This document shows positions 48,923 through 60,271 of a stretch of DNA of 64,000 nt, in pieces (positions within the stretch are counted from its first letter, which is position 1; every line of letters begins with the position of its first letter). A program made the position numbers and the translations under genes. The notes beneath the pieces are model-generated. The model was not told the origin of the DNA. It saw only the letters and a program-made list of their open reading frames with translations, and did no database searches. Source of the stretch: Candidatus Thioglobus sp. (GTDB taxonomy: Bacteria > Pseudomonadota > Gammaproteobacteria > PS1 > Pseudothioglobaceae); the NCBI GenBank assembly GCA_028345955.1, contig JAOMEO010000002.1, positions 1 to 64,000 of the forward strand, given 5' to 3'.

Positions 48923-48951
48923 ATCTAAATCATAGTAAAAAATATAAGGAT

Positions 48952-49608
48952 TTATTTTAATGACTTTTGCGCTACATTGTTTCGTAAATATGTAGGCTGT
49001 GGTAACTCATATGTTGCTTTTTTGCCTAAATTAATAGACAATATTGATAAATCAACAAGGTCAGAAGAATCGGGATAAAATTCAGGCTCAACACACTTAA
49101 TTTCACTCGCTTGAATCAATGAATCTTTGTAGATCTTCCATCCACTGCCAACACCTACAAATTCAGCACTTAACTCGTCAACCTGTTCTGGTTTACAAAT
49201 TCGCTCACTTGTGACTATACCTTCTAAATAGACTGCCCAATATACTTCCCCCATTCTGGCATCAATAGCAGTTGCTACTTTTTGTGTTCTAAATTTCTTA
49301 GAAGCTCTATAACCAAGTAACTCAAGAGTTGAGAAACCCAAAGTAGGAATATTACAAGCAAGTGACAATCCCTGAACAACTCCAATACACATTCTAACAC
49401 CAGTAAAAGCCCCAGGACCTCTAGTGTAAGCTATAAAGTCAACTTCACTTAGCTTTGTTTCAGCTTCACTAAAAACTTCGTCACATAACTTCAAAATATG
49501 ACCTGAACTTTTATCAATATCAGAAACTTTCCTACTTATTTTTACTCCAGTTGAGTAAAGTGTTATGGAAGCAACTTCAGTACAAGTATCAATAGCTAGT
49601 ATATTCAT
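48952..49608 (-). CDS. tsaB: tRNA threonylcarbamoyladenosine biosynthesis protein TsaB
   Basis: 218 aa; MNILAIDTCTE, GPGAFTGVRM. Confidence 0.92.
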   Translation of the reverse strand: MNILAIDTCTEVASITLYSTGVKISRKVSDIDKSSGHILKLCDEVFSEAETKLSEVDFIAYTRGPGAFTGVRMCIGVVQGLSLACNIPTLGFSTLELLGYRASKKFRTQKVATAIDARMGEVYWAVYLEGIVTSERICKPEQVDELSAEFVGVGSGWKIYKDSLIQASEIKCVEPEFYPDSSDLVDLSILSINLGKKATYELPQPTYLRNNVAQKSLK

Positions 49609-50276
49609 TGAATAATTTTTTTATACTTATTATGCATTGATAATATCATGACTACTCTTTTATTTAAGCGATCAGGGTACTTAACTGGATGGTAATAAGT
49701 TGGACCTTTTAATAACGCAACTAGAGTTGCCATTCCTCTTAAATCTAAATCGTCCACCTTCTTGTCAAAGTAGAACTGGCTAGCACTCGCAAAACCGTGG
49801 ATCGCCACCGAACCTTGCTGTGCCAAATATACCGTATTGATATAACGTTCAAGAATATAATTCTTATCATAGTTCAGTTCCATCAACATTGCCATTAAAG
49901 CTTCATCAATTTTCCTGGATAAAGTTTTATCCCTTGAAAGAAGAGTATTCTTGATTAGTTGTTGAGTAATTGTACTGGCACCTCTAATAGCCTTATCCTC
50001 AAATAAATATCCATAGACAACTCGCACAACTTCTTTGAAATCGACGCCCCAATGCTGAAAAAATGATTGATCTTCAACCAGCAAAAGCATATTCACCATT
50101 TCTTTAGGATATTCCTCTAGGGGATATTCAATGTAATTGATTGTTTTGCTAGACTGAATCTCTGAAGAGAAGGCATCTTTAACTAGATGATTTAAATACA
50201 TAAGATAACCAAAAAATAAAATCAAGCCCAGTAATAAAAGTCGCTTTAGCCATTTTTTCATATATATTAAGCACAA
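49605..50276 (-). CDS. mtgA: Monofunctional peptidoglycan glycosyltransferase
   Basis: 223 aa; EDQSFFQHWGVDFKE, GASTITQQLIKN. Confidence 0.9.
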   Translation of the reverse strand: MCLIYMKKWLKRLLLLGLILFFGYLMYLNHLVKDAFSSEIQSSKTINYIEYPLEEYPKEMVNMLLLVEDQSFFQHWGVDFKEVVRVVYGYLFEDKAIRGASTITQQLIKNTLLSRDKTLSRKIDEALMAMLMELNYDKNYILERYINTVYLAQQGSVAIHGFASASQFYFDKKVDDLDLRGMATLVALLKGPTYYHPVKYPDRLNKRVVMILSMHNKYKKIIQ

Positions 50277-50445
50277 AATTAACTAACCTTATTGTAACAA
50301 AATCACAAACTTAGAATCTTTAATCCCCAATATCTATAAAACTTCCACAAATAATTGTGAAAAAACAACAAGTAGTATAAAATACCCACTTCCTTGCTTG
50401 ATTAGCGCTAGCTGGCAAGCTTTTATAATCCATAAGGAGATGTTA

Positions 50446-50799
50446 ATGAGACATTACGAAATAACTCTCATTGTCCACCCTGACCAAAGCTCTCAGGTAA
50501 CGACAATGATAGAAAAGTACAAAGAAATCATCACAGCAAGTGGTGGTAACATTCACCGTGAAGAAGACTGGGGTCGTAAACACCTGGCATACCCAATTAA
50601 CAAAATCTATAAAGCACATTACTTGATGATGAATATCGAGTGTGATCAAGAAACTCTAGATAAGCTTAATTATAATTTCCGTTTTAATGATGCAGTACTT
50701 AGAAACTTAATTATCTCTAAATCAGAAGCTATTTCTTCACCATCAATCATGATGGTAAAAGCTGAAGAAGACAAAGAAAAAGTTACTGAAAAAGTATAG
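50446..50799 (+). CDS. rpsF: 30S ribosomal protein S6
   Basis: [15 protein letters not shown]...; start after taaggag, downstream of tracked start. Confidence 0.95.
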   Translation: MRHYEITLIVHPDQSSQVTTMIEKYKEIITASGGNIHREEDWGRKHLAYPINKIYKAHYLMMNIECDQETLDKLNYNFRFNDAVLRNLIISKSEAISSPSIMMVKAEEDKEKVTEKV

Positions 50800-50808
50800 G
50801 AGATCGAT

Positions 50809-51066
50809 ATGGCTAAAAAACAAGTAAATAAAAGACGTAAATTTCAAATTCCTATCAACCGCTTTTGTCGCTTCACTGCAGCTGGTGTTAAGGAAATAGA
50901 TTACAAAGATGTTGACACTTTATTAAAGAATATTGACGAAAGCGGTAAAATAACACCATCAAGAATAACTGGTACCTGTGCCAAATTTCAGCGTCAGTTA
51001 ACTACTGCAATCAAGAGAGCTAGGTTCTTGGCATTGATCCCTTATACAGACAAACACAAAAAATAG
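50809..51066 (+). CDS. rpsR: 30S ribosomal protein S18
   Basis: 85 aa, typical S18. Confidence 0.95.
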   Translation: MAKKQVNKRRKFQIPINRFCRFTAAGVKEIDYKDVDTLLKNIDESGKITPSRITGTCAKFQRQLTTAIKRARFLALIPYTDKHKK

Positions 51067-51075
51067 GAGTTCCTT

Positions 51076-51531
51076 ATGCAAGTAATTTTATTAGAAAAAA
51101 ATGAAAAGCTGGGTAACTTAGGCGACGTAGCAAATGTGAAGTCTGGATATGCACGTAACTATCTAATTCCACAAGGTAAAGCCAAACCAGCAAATAAAGC
51201 AAACTTAGCGGCATTTGAAACAATTAGATCAGAGCTTGAAGTAAAAGAAGCAGCAGCTTTATCAGATGCACAAACCAAAGAGTCAGCAATGACAGATATC
51301 GTATGTACTATTTCTGCTAATGCTGGAGAAGAAGGCAAACTATATGGATCTGTTAGTCCAGCTGATATAGTTGATAATCTTCTCTCCCAAGGTTTTGAAG
51401 TTGAAAAGCGAGATATTCACATGCCAGAAGCTATCCGCTATATAGGTGAATATGAAGTTACTGTTTCCCTATATGCAGAGGTTATTGTGACAATAAAAGT
51501 GATCGTTTTAGCAGCTACTGAGAACGAATAA
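51076..51531 (+). CDS. rplI: 50S ribosomal protein L9
   Basis: 151 aa, typical L9. Confidence 0.95.
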   Translation: MQVILLEKNEKLGNLGDVANVKSGYARNYLIPQGKAKPANKANLAAFETIRSELEVKEAAALSDAQTKESAMTDIVCTISANAGEEGKLYGSVSPADIVDNLLSQGFEVEKRDIHMPEAIRYIGEYEVTVSLYAEVIVTIKVIVLAATENE

Positions 51532-51568
51532 GTAAAACCAATTCATATAAGTGAGTTAAAATAAAGGG

Positions 51569-51596
51569 CCCTTCTTCGAGGGTTTTTTATTTTTTT
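51569..51596 (+). terminator. Terminator-like hairpin after rplI
   Basis: ccctt-cttc-gaggg followed by T-rich tract. Confidence 0.6.
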
Positions 51597-51608
51597 TCTT
51601 ATAGTGTA

Positions 51609-53051
51609 ATGGATATTGAAAATACCAAGTTACCACCAAACTCGATGGACTCAGAACAGTCAGTACTTGGTGGTCTCCTTTTGCACAACGATTCCTGGGA
51701 TAGAGTTGTCAATATCCTCAGTACGGATGATTTTTATCAAGCCTCGCATCGCATTATTTATGATGCAATCGTAACCCTCCTTGAGCACGACAAGCCTGCA
51801 GATATTTTGACAGTTAAAGAACAAGTAATAAAAACCCATGACGAAGATTCTATTGGTGGTTTTGCCTACCTTGCACAAATCGCAGACAATACTCCTACTG
51901 TTTCTAATATTGAAACTTATGCAAATCATGTTAGAGAGCTTTCCGTATACAGACAGCTTATAAAAATCGGTCGAGAAATTGCCGACACTGCATTCCAACC
52001 AAAAGACATGGAAGTCAACGAACTACTTGACCTTTCTGAAAAAAAGATTTTTGAGATTGCAGAACAAGTTAGTCGTAACAAAAAGGAAATAACGAATATC
52101 AAAGATATTATCAAAGATGTAGTAAATAGAGTTCATGAGATGCAAGAGAAAAAAGGTTTTAAAGGTATTGAAACAGGTTTTGCAGAGTTAGACAAACTAA
52201 CATCAGGCCTTCAAAATGGTGATCTAGTTGTCATCGCCGGACGTCCTAGTATGGGAAAAACTTCACTATCAATGAATATTGTTGAACATGTTGCTATTCA
52301 TAACTCTATTCCAGTAGCAGTTTTTAGTTTAGAGATGCCAACAGAACAATTAGTAATAAGAATGATTTCGTCTTTTGGTCGTATAGATTCAAGCAAATTA
52401 CGCGATGGTGATATGACGGAAGTGAACTGGAACAGCTTTAATCACGCAGTTAGAGCCTTCGAAGAAAATACAATATTAATTGATGAAACTCCCTCCATTA
52501 CTCCGACTGAAATACGCGCAAAGTGCCGCCGACTCAAAAGGCAATATCCAGATTTGGGTTTAGTAATGGTGGATTACCTCCAACTTATGACGGTTCACGG
52601 GAAAGCTGAAAACAGAGTCCAAGAGATTTCTGAAATATCACGTTCATTAAAATCACTTGCCAAGGAAATCAATGTGCCAGTTATTGCCATCTCTCAGCTC
52701 AATCGTGGCGTCGAATCTCGTACAAAGACTGGTAAAGGAAGAATGCCTCAAATGGCTGACCTGCGTGAGTCTGGATCGATTGAGCAGGATGCTGACATTA
52801 TCGGCTTCATTTATCGTGATGAGTTATATCACGATGATGCGTACACCAATCCTGAAGAAGTTGGTAAGGCCGATTTAAGAATTTCAAAGCATCGTAACGG
52901 TGCAACAGGGAACATCAAGCTTGCCTTCATTGGTCAATATGCAAGATTCGAAGATTTGGCTTTTGATGACCGATTCCAAAATGTTACAGATGATGAAATT
53001 GATAATTCCTACGTCAATAATATGACAAATTTTGATCAGGACAATTTCTAG
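51609..53051 (+). CDS. dnaB: Replicative DNA helicase
   Basis: 480 aa; AGRPSMGKTSLSMNI, MVDYLQLM. Confidence 0.97.
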   Translation: MDIENTKLPPNSMDSEQSVLGGLLLHNDSWDRVVNILSTDDFYQASHRIIYDAIVTLLEHDKPADILTVKEQVIKTHDEDSIGGFAYLAQIADNTPTVSNIETYANHVRELSVYRQLIKIGREIADTAFQPKDMEVNELLDLSEKKIFEIAEQVSRNKKEITNIKDIIKDVVNRVHEMQEKKGFKGIETGFAELDKLTSGLQNGDLVVIAGRPSMGKTSLSMNIVEHVAIHNSIPVAVFSLEMPTEQLVIRMISSFGRIDSSKLRDGDMTEVNWNSFNHAVRAFEENTILIDETPSITPTEIRAKCRRLKRQYPDLGLVMVDYLQLMTVHGKAENRVQEISEISRSLKSLAKEINVPVIAISQLNRGVESRTKTGKGRMPQMADLRESGSIEQDADIIGFIYRDELYHDDAYTNPEEVGKADLRISKHRNGATGNIKLAFIGQYARFEDLAFDDRFQNVTDDEIDNSYVNNMTNFDQDNF

Positions 53052-53096
53052 AATTAAATTTCAAGCCCTTACCACACATCATAGTTACGATCCACG

Positions 53097-53798
53097 ATGA
53101 CAAAGACTTTTATTCAAATTACTGACAGTCATATTGATGATGACAAATTAATTATGGGTGTTGATTCACAAGCGAACTTAAGCGCTATCGTTAGTGTGAT
53201 CTCACAGAAGAATTATGATGCCTTACTTATAAGTGGTGACCTGGCTCATAATGGAACTCTTGAGTCATATCAAATACTCCAAAAAATACTTGATCCTATT
53301 GCAACCGAAATCTACGTATTACCAGGAAATCATGATGACTTGTCAAACCTATCTCAAGTTTTTAACAAATCGTATTTGTGTAACTTTACTATTGATTGTT
53401 GGGAAGTTATCACTATAGATTCAGTTCAAGCTGGTAAAGTTAGTGGCCGACTAAGCAATGAACAACTTCATTCCTTGTCCCAAGAACTTCGTTCATCAAG
53501 TGCAAAATATATTGTTCTTTGTCTACATCACCCTCCCGTCTCAATGCAAAGTGACTGGGATGATGAAATGTCACTTGAAAATCCTGAAGATTTGTTTGCT
53601 GTGATTGATCAATATGACAACATTAAAGCTGTTATGTGGGGACATGCTCATCAGAGTTCTGAATTCAATCGTAATGGTGTAAAGTTGTTCTCCTGTCCTT
53701 CTACTGCACTTCAGTTTAATGGATCTTCGAGTATTGGCTATAACCACTACACGCTTAATGATAATGGCGAAATTTATTGTAAAACTCAGTGGCTATAA
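53097..53798 (+). CDS. cpdA: Metallophosphoesterase, cAMP phosphodiesterase CpdA-like
   Basis: 233 aa; ITDSHI, SGDLAHNG, LPGNHDD, LHHPPV, WGHAHQ. Confidence 0.85.
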   Translation: MTKTFIQITDSHIDDDKLIMGVDSQANLSAIVSVISQKNYDALLISGDLAHNGTLESYQILQKILDPIATEIYVLPGNHDDLSNLSQVFNKSYLCNFTIDCWEVITIDSVQAGKVSGRLSNEQLHSLSQELRSSSAKYIVLCLHHPPVSMQSDWDDEMSLENPEDLFAVIDQYDNIKAVMWGHAHQSSEFNRNGVKLFSCPSTALQFNGSSSIGYNHYTLNDNGEIYCKTQWL

Positions 53799-54262
53799 TA
53801 GACGACCAAGCTCAAATCAAAGTAATTTATGAACAACAAAAGAAGGTTTCATATTCAAATATATGTGAATTGTTTGACTTAAACTTTAAAAAAATTTGTA
53901 GACTTGTTCCCTTACTTCCTGCAATTAAAGATGACCATATTGCAAAGAAGGACTTATTGAAAAATCTTCATCTCATTTGTCATGAAAAGCAGCCTTATAC
54001 AGGAACTTACACACTAACCCATCAGCATGATTTGAAAAGTAATACAATCAATCGACCCAATATCCGTTTTAAACTCTATTTTGATGCCCAGCTATTAGAG
54101 GTGATCTCTGTTTGTAAAGAAACTACAATTAACAAATACCATCCAATGCGTCATAACTGTAGTGACTTCGTATTTCAATGGGAATTAAATCTCTTCATGT
54201 TAAGATGGCTTGAATATTGTTTGGATAGGTACAATGGTGCGAAATGGCAAAAAGACAAATAA
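53789..54262 (+). CDS. DUF1249 family protein
   Basis: 157 aa; C-terminal QWELNLFMLRWLEYCLD; overlaps both neighbours. Confidence 0.8.
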   Translation: MAIIDDQAQIKVIYEQQKKVSYSNICELFDLNFKKICRLVPLLPAIKDDHIAKKDLLKNLHLICHEKQPYTGTYTLTHQHDLKSNTINRPNIRFKLYFDAQLLEVISVCKETTINKYHPMRHNCSDFVFQWELNLFMLRWLEYCLDRYNGAKWQKDK

Positions 54263-55137
54263 AAGAAGAGACTCATAAACTGGTTATTGCAATATCTTCC
54301 AGAGCTCTCTTTAATCTAGACCATTCACATCAGATCTTTAAGGAAGAAGGGATTGAAGCGTATGCAAAACACCAACAGGAAAACGAAAGTGCTGTACTAG
54401 AGCCAGGAGTAGGCTTCACACTGGTTAAAAAATTACTCAAACTGAATAGTGAAAAGACCCCGATTGATGTTATTTTACTTTCCAGAAATAGTGCAGATAC
54501 TGGACTAAGAATCTTTAACTCAATCGAGCACTATGGCTTAAAAATATCTAGAGCAGCCTTTACTAGAGGTGAAAGCACGCATCCATTTGTTGGTGCTTTT
54601 GGGGCTGATTTATTCCTATCTAGTAATTACCACGATGTGCAAAAAGCCTTACAATCTGGCTTTGCTGCCGCTTCTATTGTGGAATCAAATTCGGATAATA
54701 TTCACCCTTCTCAACTTCGAATAGCTTTTGATGGTGATGCGGTTATTTTTTCTGACGAATCTGAAAAGATATTTCAAGAACAGGGTCTTAAAGCATTTCA
54801 AGAAAATGAGAAACTATCTGAAAATGTAGAACTTAAAGCTGGACCCTTTAAATCTTTTCTTGTTTCTTTGCAAAAAATTCAATCAACCTTTCCTGAAGAA
54901 AACAATCCCATTAGAACAGCTTTAGTTACCGCTAGATCTGCCCCATCACACAAACGAGTAATCCACACGATGAGGGAATGGGGTATTCGAATTGACGAGT
55001 CCTTTTTTCTTGGCGGTTTAGAGAAGGGTATTTTCTTAAGAGAGTTTGCTGCCGACATCTTTTTTGATGACCAACAACAGCACTGCAATTCTGCCTCAAA
55101 ATATGTACCAACTGGACACGTACCAAGCATGATATAA
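54244..55137 (+). CDS. 5'-nucleotidase (cytosolic cN-I-like)
   Basis: 297 aa; VIAISSRALFNLD, LLSRNSADTGLRIFNSI, AFDGDAVIFSDESE. Confidence 0.85.
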   Translation: MAKRQIKEETHKLVIAISSRALFNLDHSHQIFKEEGIEAYAKHQQENESAVLEPGVGFTLVKKLLKLNSEKTPIDVILLSRNSADTGLRIFNSIEHYGLKISRAAFTRGESTHPFVGAFGADLFLSSNYHDVQKALQSGFAAASIVESNSDNIHPSQLRIAFDGDAVIFSDESEKIFQEQGLKAFQENEKLSENVELKAGPFKSFLVSLQKIQSTFPEENNPIRTALVTARSAPSHKRVIHTMREWGIRIDESFFLGGLEKGIFLREFAADIFFDDQQQHCNSASKYVPTGHVPSMI

Positions 55138-55231
55138 AATATATAAAGTATAAATAACAACTTCAACATTGCTTGAACAGTGAAACGTATTTCATTGGTA
55201 AAATACCTCCAAACAATATAAAACCTTAGTA

Positions 55232-56500
55232 ATGTCAAAAAAAATTCAAGCTATTCGGGGAATGAACGATCTCCTTCCATCAGAGTCGAATCTCTGGTTA
55301 ACACTAGAAGAGACCATTAATCAGTTATTGATTTCCTATGGCTATAAAAATTGCCGCACACCTATCGTTGAAAAAACTGAAACTTTCTCGCGAGCAATTG
55401 GAGAAGTTACCGATATCGTAGAGAAAGAGATGTACACCTGGAAAGACCTCAGTGGAGAGTCTCTGACCTTGAGGCCTGAAGCAACAGCTGGAATTGTGCG
55501 AATGATGATTGAACATAACTTACCACGCGAAGGAGTTCAAAAAGTTTTTTACCTTGGTCCCATGTTTAGGCATGAACGACCTCAAAAAGGTAGATATCGC
55601 CAATTTCATCAAGTTGATGTTGAAGTGTTTGGTGCCTCTGATGCCAAAATTGATGCCGAATTAATCGACATAGCTGACTCTCTCTGGAAGCTAATCGGAA
55701 TTAATAATGCCAGATTAGAAATTAACTCTTTAGGTTCAAGCGAGACTCGGTCATCCTATAGAAAGCTTCTACAAAATTACTTTATCGACAACAAATCTCA
55801 ACTAGACGAAGTCAGTATTCGACGACTAACAACTAACCCGTTACGAATATTAGATAGTAAAAACAGTGAAATGGAAGCTTTGATAGAAAGTGCACCAAAA
55901 ATGATTGACCACCTTGATGATGAATCTGCAGAACACTTCTCGGCGTTTAAAAATTATCTTGATTGTCTTGAAATACCATACACCATAAATTCGAGACTTG
56001 TCAGAGGACTGGATTATTACAATCGTACCGTTTTTGAATGGATTTCAAATGACTTAGGTGCCCAAGGAACTATTTGTGGGGGCGGCAGATATGATGGTCT
56101 GGTGGAAAAAATGGGGGGTAAACCAACCCCTGCTATAGGTTTTGCTATTGGTATAGAGAGACTTATCCTTCTCATCAAAGATCAACCTAATAAACTTCAG
56201 GAAAATATATCACACTTGTATTTTGTCGCACTAGGTAAAAGAGCTCAAATGATATCAATGAAGCTCTCTAGAGATATCCATAAGGCTCTGCCAGATATAA
56301 TTATTACTAATGATATGAGCACAGGTAGCTTAAAAAACCAAATGAAAAAAGCAGACAAATCCAATGCAGATTTTGCTTTAATTTTAGGTGAAGAAGAATT
56401 ATTAAACAATCAACTTAGCTTCAAACCCCTAAAAGGGCAAGGTGACCAACAATTAATTAAGCTTGAGGGTATCATTCAATATCTTCAGGAGATATTATGA
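55232..56500 (+). CDS. hisS: Histidyl-tRNA synthetase
   Basis: 422 aa; IRGMNDLLP, LRPEATAGIVR, GRYDGLVEKMGG. Confidence 0.97.
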   Translation: MSKKIQAIRGMNDLLPSESNLWLTLEETINQLLISYGYKNCRTPIVEKTETFSRAIGEVTDIVEKEMYTWKDLSGESLTLRPEATAGIVRMMIEHNLPREGVQKVFYLGPMFRHERPQKGRYRQFHQVDVEVFGASDAKIDAELIDIADSLWKLIGINNARLEINSLGSSETRSSYRKLLQNYFIDNKSQLDEVSIRRLTTNPLRILDSKNSEMEALIESAPKMIDHLDDESAEHFSAFKNYLDCLEIPYTINSRLVRGLDYYNRTVFEWISNDLGAQGTICGGGRYDGLVEKMGGKPTPAIGFAIGIERLILLIKDQPNKLQENISHLYFVALGKRAQMISMKLSRDIHKALPDIIITNDMSTGSLKNQMKKADKSNADFALILGEEELLNNQLSFKPLKGQGDQQLIKLEGIIQYLQEIL

Positions 56501-57114
56501 AAAACTTTATCCAGGTCGACAACACAGAAGAAGAAAATGTCGAACAAATTAAGAATTGGTGGAACAGTAATGTTAAACAGATCATAGTTGGTGCTGTTAT
56601 TGGTCTCTCTGGTATTTGGGGTTGGAATACTTATTCAGACTATCAAGATAAGCAGTCTTTTAATGCTAGAAACCTTTACCTTAGTTATGCTTCAGATTCT
56701 AACAATCTCGGAGCGTTCGATAAATTAACTACAGATTTTTCTTCGAGTAGTTACTCAGATCAGGCAATATTATTGATGGCTAAATATCTTTTTGATGCAG
56801 GAAGTTATACCCAAGCACTTGGTGTAATTGAGCCTCTTATCAATAACCCAAGTTCAGTAATTGCTACAACTGCAGCTCTAAGAGCAGCTTCTATTTACTT
56901 ACAACTCGGGCAACACAACCAAGCACTATCAATACTTGAGAAACAATCTAATGATGGCTTTTCAGGCCTAATTTATAATTTAATGGGTGATATATACTTA
57001 GATTTTGGCAACCGCGTGGAGGCACAGAATTATTACAGTCTGGCAATCGATAATGTCACTAAAAACTCTAATTTAACTCAATTAATTCAGATCAAACTTG
57101 ATGATCTGAATTAA
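56497..57114 (+). CDS. YfgM-like TPR membrane protein
   Basis: 205 aa between hisS and der; N-terminal TM then TPR-like repeats. Confidence 0.8.
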   Translation: MKNFIQVDNTEEENVEQIKNWWNSNVKQIIVGAVIGLSGIWGWNTYSDYQDKQSFNARNLYLSYASDSNNLGAFDKLTTDFSSSSYSDQAILLMAKYLFDAGSYTQALGVIEPLINNPSSVIATTAALRAASIYLQLGQHNQALSILEKQSNDGFSGLIYNLMGDIYLDFGNRVEAQNYYSLAIDNVTKNSNLTQLIQIKLDDLN

Positions 57115-57134
57115 TATAAATTCATTTATTTGCT

Positions 57135-58526
57135 GTGAACTACCCTGTCATCTCATTGGTTGGTCGAACCAATGTAGGAAAATCTACCCTGTTTAATCGT
57201 TTGAGCAATTCCCGTCAAGCGCTTGTTTCAGATTTTGAGGGTTTAACGCGTGATCGACAATATGCAACCGTTCAACTTAATGATGAAACTAAATGCTCAA
57301 TAATTGACACTGGTGGCTTAACCAATGAAGATTCCTTGATAGATACTGGAATTCATGAACAGGTTCTAAATGCGCTCGATGAGTCAGATGTAATTTTTTT
57401 TATTGTCAGCAATAAAGATGGTGTTACGTCATTAGACCTAGACATTTCTAGTCAACTAAGAAAGCTGAAAAAAAACATCATTCTGGTGTGTAATAAAGCT
57501 GAAGGTTTGAATCAAGCTACAGCTGCTGAATTTTTTGAATTGGGATTAGGTGAACCCATCCTTATCTCAGCTGAACATAATCAGGGAATATCAGAACTGA
57601 TCGAAATTACCCTACCTTTATTACCCCAATTTTTTGAAGATAATAAAACAGAAGTTAAAGGTATAGCAGTGGCTGTACTTGGTAGACCGAATGTTGGAAA
57701 ATCTACGCTAATTAATCGCATGCTGGGTGAACAAAGAGTTCTTGCTATTGATATACCAGGAACCACTCGTGACACAATATTTATCCCTTTTGAGCGTGAG
57801 GGTCAACAGTACACAATGATTGATACAGCAGGTATCAGACGTAAACGCAGTGTCGAAGAAAAAATTGAAAAATTTAGTATTATTAAAGCTATCGATGCGC
57901 TAGAAAACTCACATGTAGTCATTCTTGTTCTTGATGCCCATGAAGGTGTTACAGAACAGGATGCAACCCTTCTTGGAATGATTGACGATAAAGGTAGAGC
58001 CCTATTAATAGTCATCAATAAATGGGATGGTTTAGATGACTATCAAAAAAGTGAAGTAAAAAGAAAACTCGACATGAAACTTTCATTTGTTAGCTATGCT
58101 TCTGTTCATTATATTTCAGCACTTCATGGTTCTGGTGTGGGTAAATTATTTAACCCCATTAGGAAATCCTTTGAACATGCTGGCACAAGATTTTCAACAC
58201 CTTTACTTAACAAAATATTAGAGAAGGCTAATATTAAACATCAAGCCCCAGCTGTTAGAGGAAGGAGGCCAAAACTAAAATATGTCCACCAATCTAATGT
58301 TTTTCCACCAACACTTACGTTGCATGGGAATCACCTACAAAGCATTCCTAAGGCTTATGAACAATTTTTAAAAAACTTTTTTATAGGCGCCCTTAAGCTT
58401 TCAAATACACCAATTAAGCTTGAATTTAAAAGTGGTGAAAACCCATTTAAGGATAAAAAAAATAAACTATCAGCGCGTCAGGTTCAAAAAAGGAAGCGCC
58501 TAATGAAATTCATTAAGAAAAAATAA
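57135..58526 (+). CDS. der: Ribosome-associated GTPase Der
   Basis: 463 aa; two G domains (GRTNVGKSTLFNRL, GRPNVGKSTLINRML). Confidence 0.97.
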   Translation: MNYPVISLVGRTNVGKSTLFNRLSNSRQALVSDFEGLTRDRQYATVQLNDETKCSIIDTGGLTNEDSLIDTGIHEQVLNALDESDVIFFIVSNKDGVTSLDLDISSQLRKLKKNIILVCNKAEGLNQATAAEFFELGLGEPILISAEHNQGISELIEITLPLLPQFFEDNKTEVKGIAVAVLGRPNVGKSTLINRMLGEQRVLAIDIPGTTRDTIFIPFEREGQQYTMIDTAGIRRKRSVEEKIEKFSIIKAIDALENSHVVILVLDAHEGVTEQDATLLGMIDDKGRALLIVINKWDGLDDYQKSEVKRKLDMKLSFVSYASVHYISALHGSGVGKLFNPIRKSFEHAGTRFSTPLLNKILEKANIKHQAPAVRGRRPKLKYVHQSNVFPPTLTLHGNHLQSIPKAYEQFLKNFFIGALKLSNTPIKLEFKSGENPFKDKKNKLSARQVQKRKRLMKFIKKK

Positions 58527-58557
58527 ATAATCTTTAGAAAAATCTGAGAATAGATAA

Positions 58558-60192
<1,635 letters not shown>

Positions 60193-60271
60193 CTAAAACT
60201 AACAAAGTTTGAAATAGATATGATACACAAATTTGTGTAGAATATTGGCACATCCAATTAAAGTAATTACG

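Noticed and set aside
50398-50445. N-terminal extension [16 protein letters not shown] of rpsF
   Set aside because: S6 proteins start at MRHYE-type sequence; good SD just before 50446
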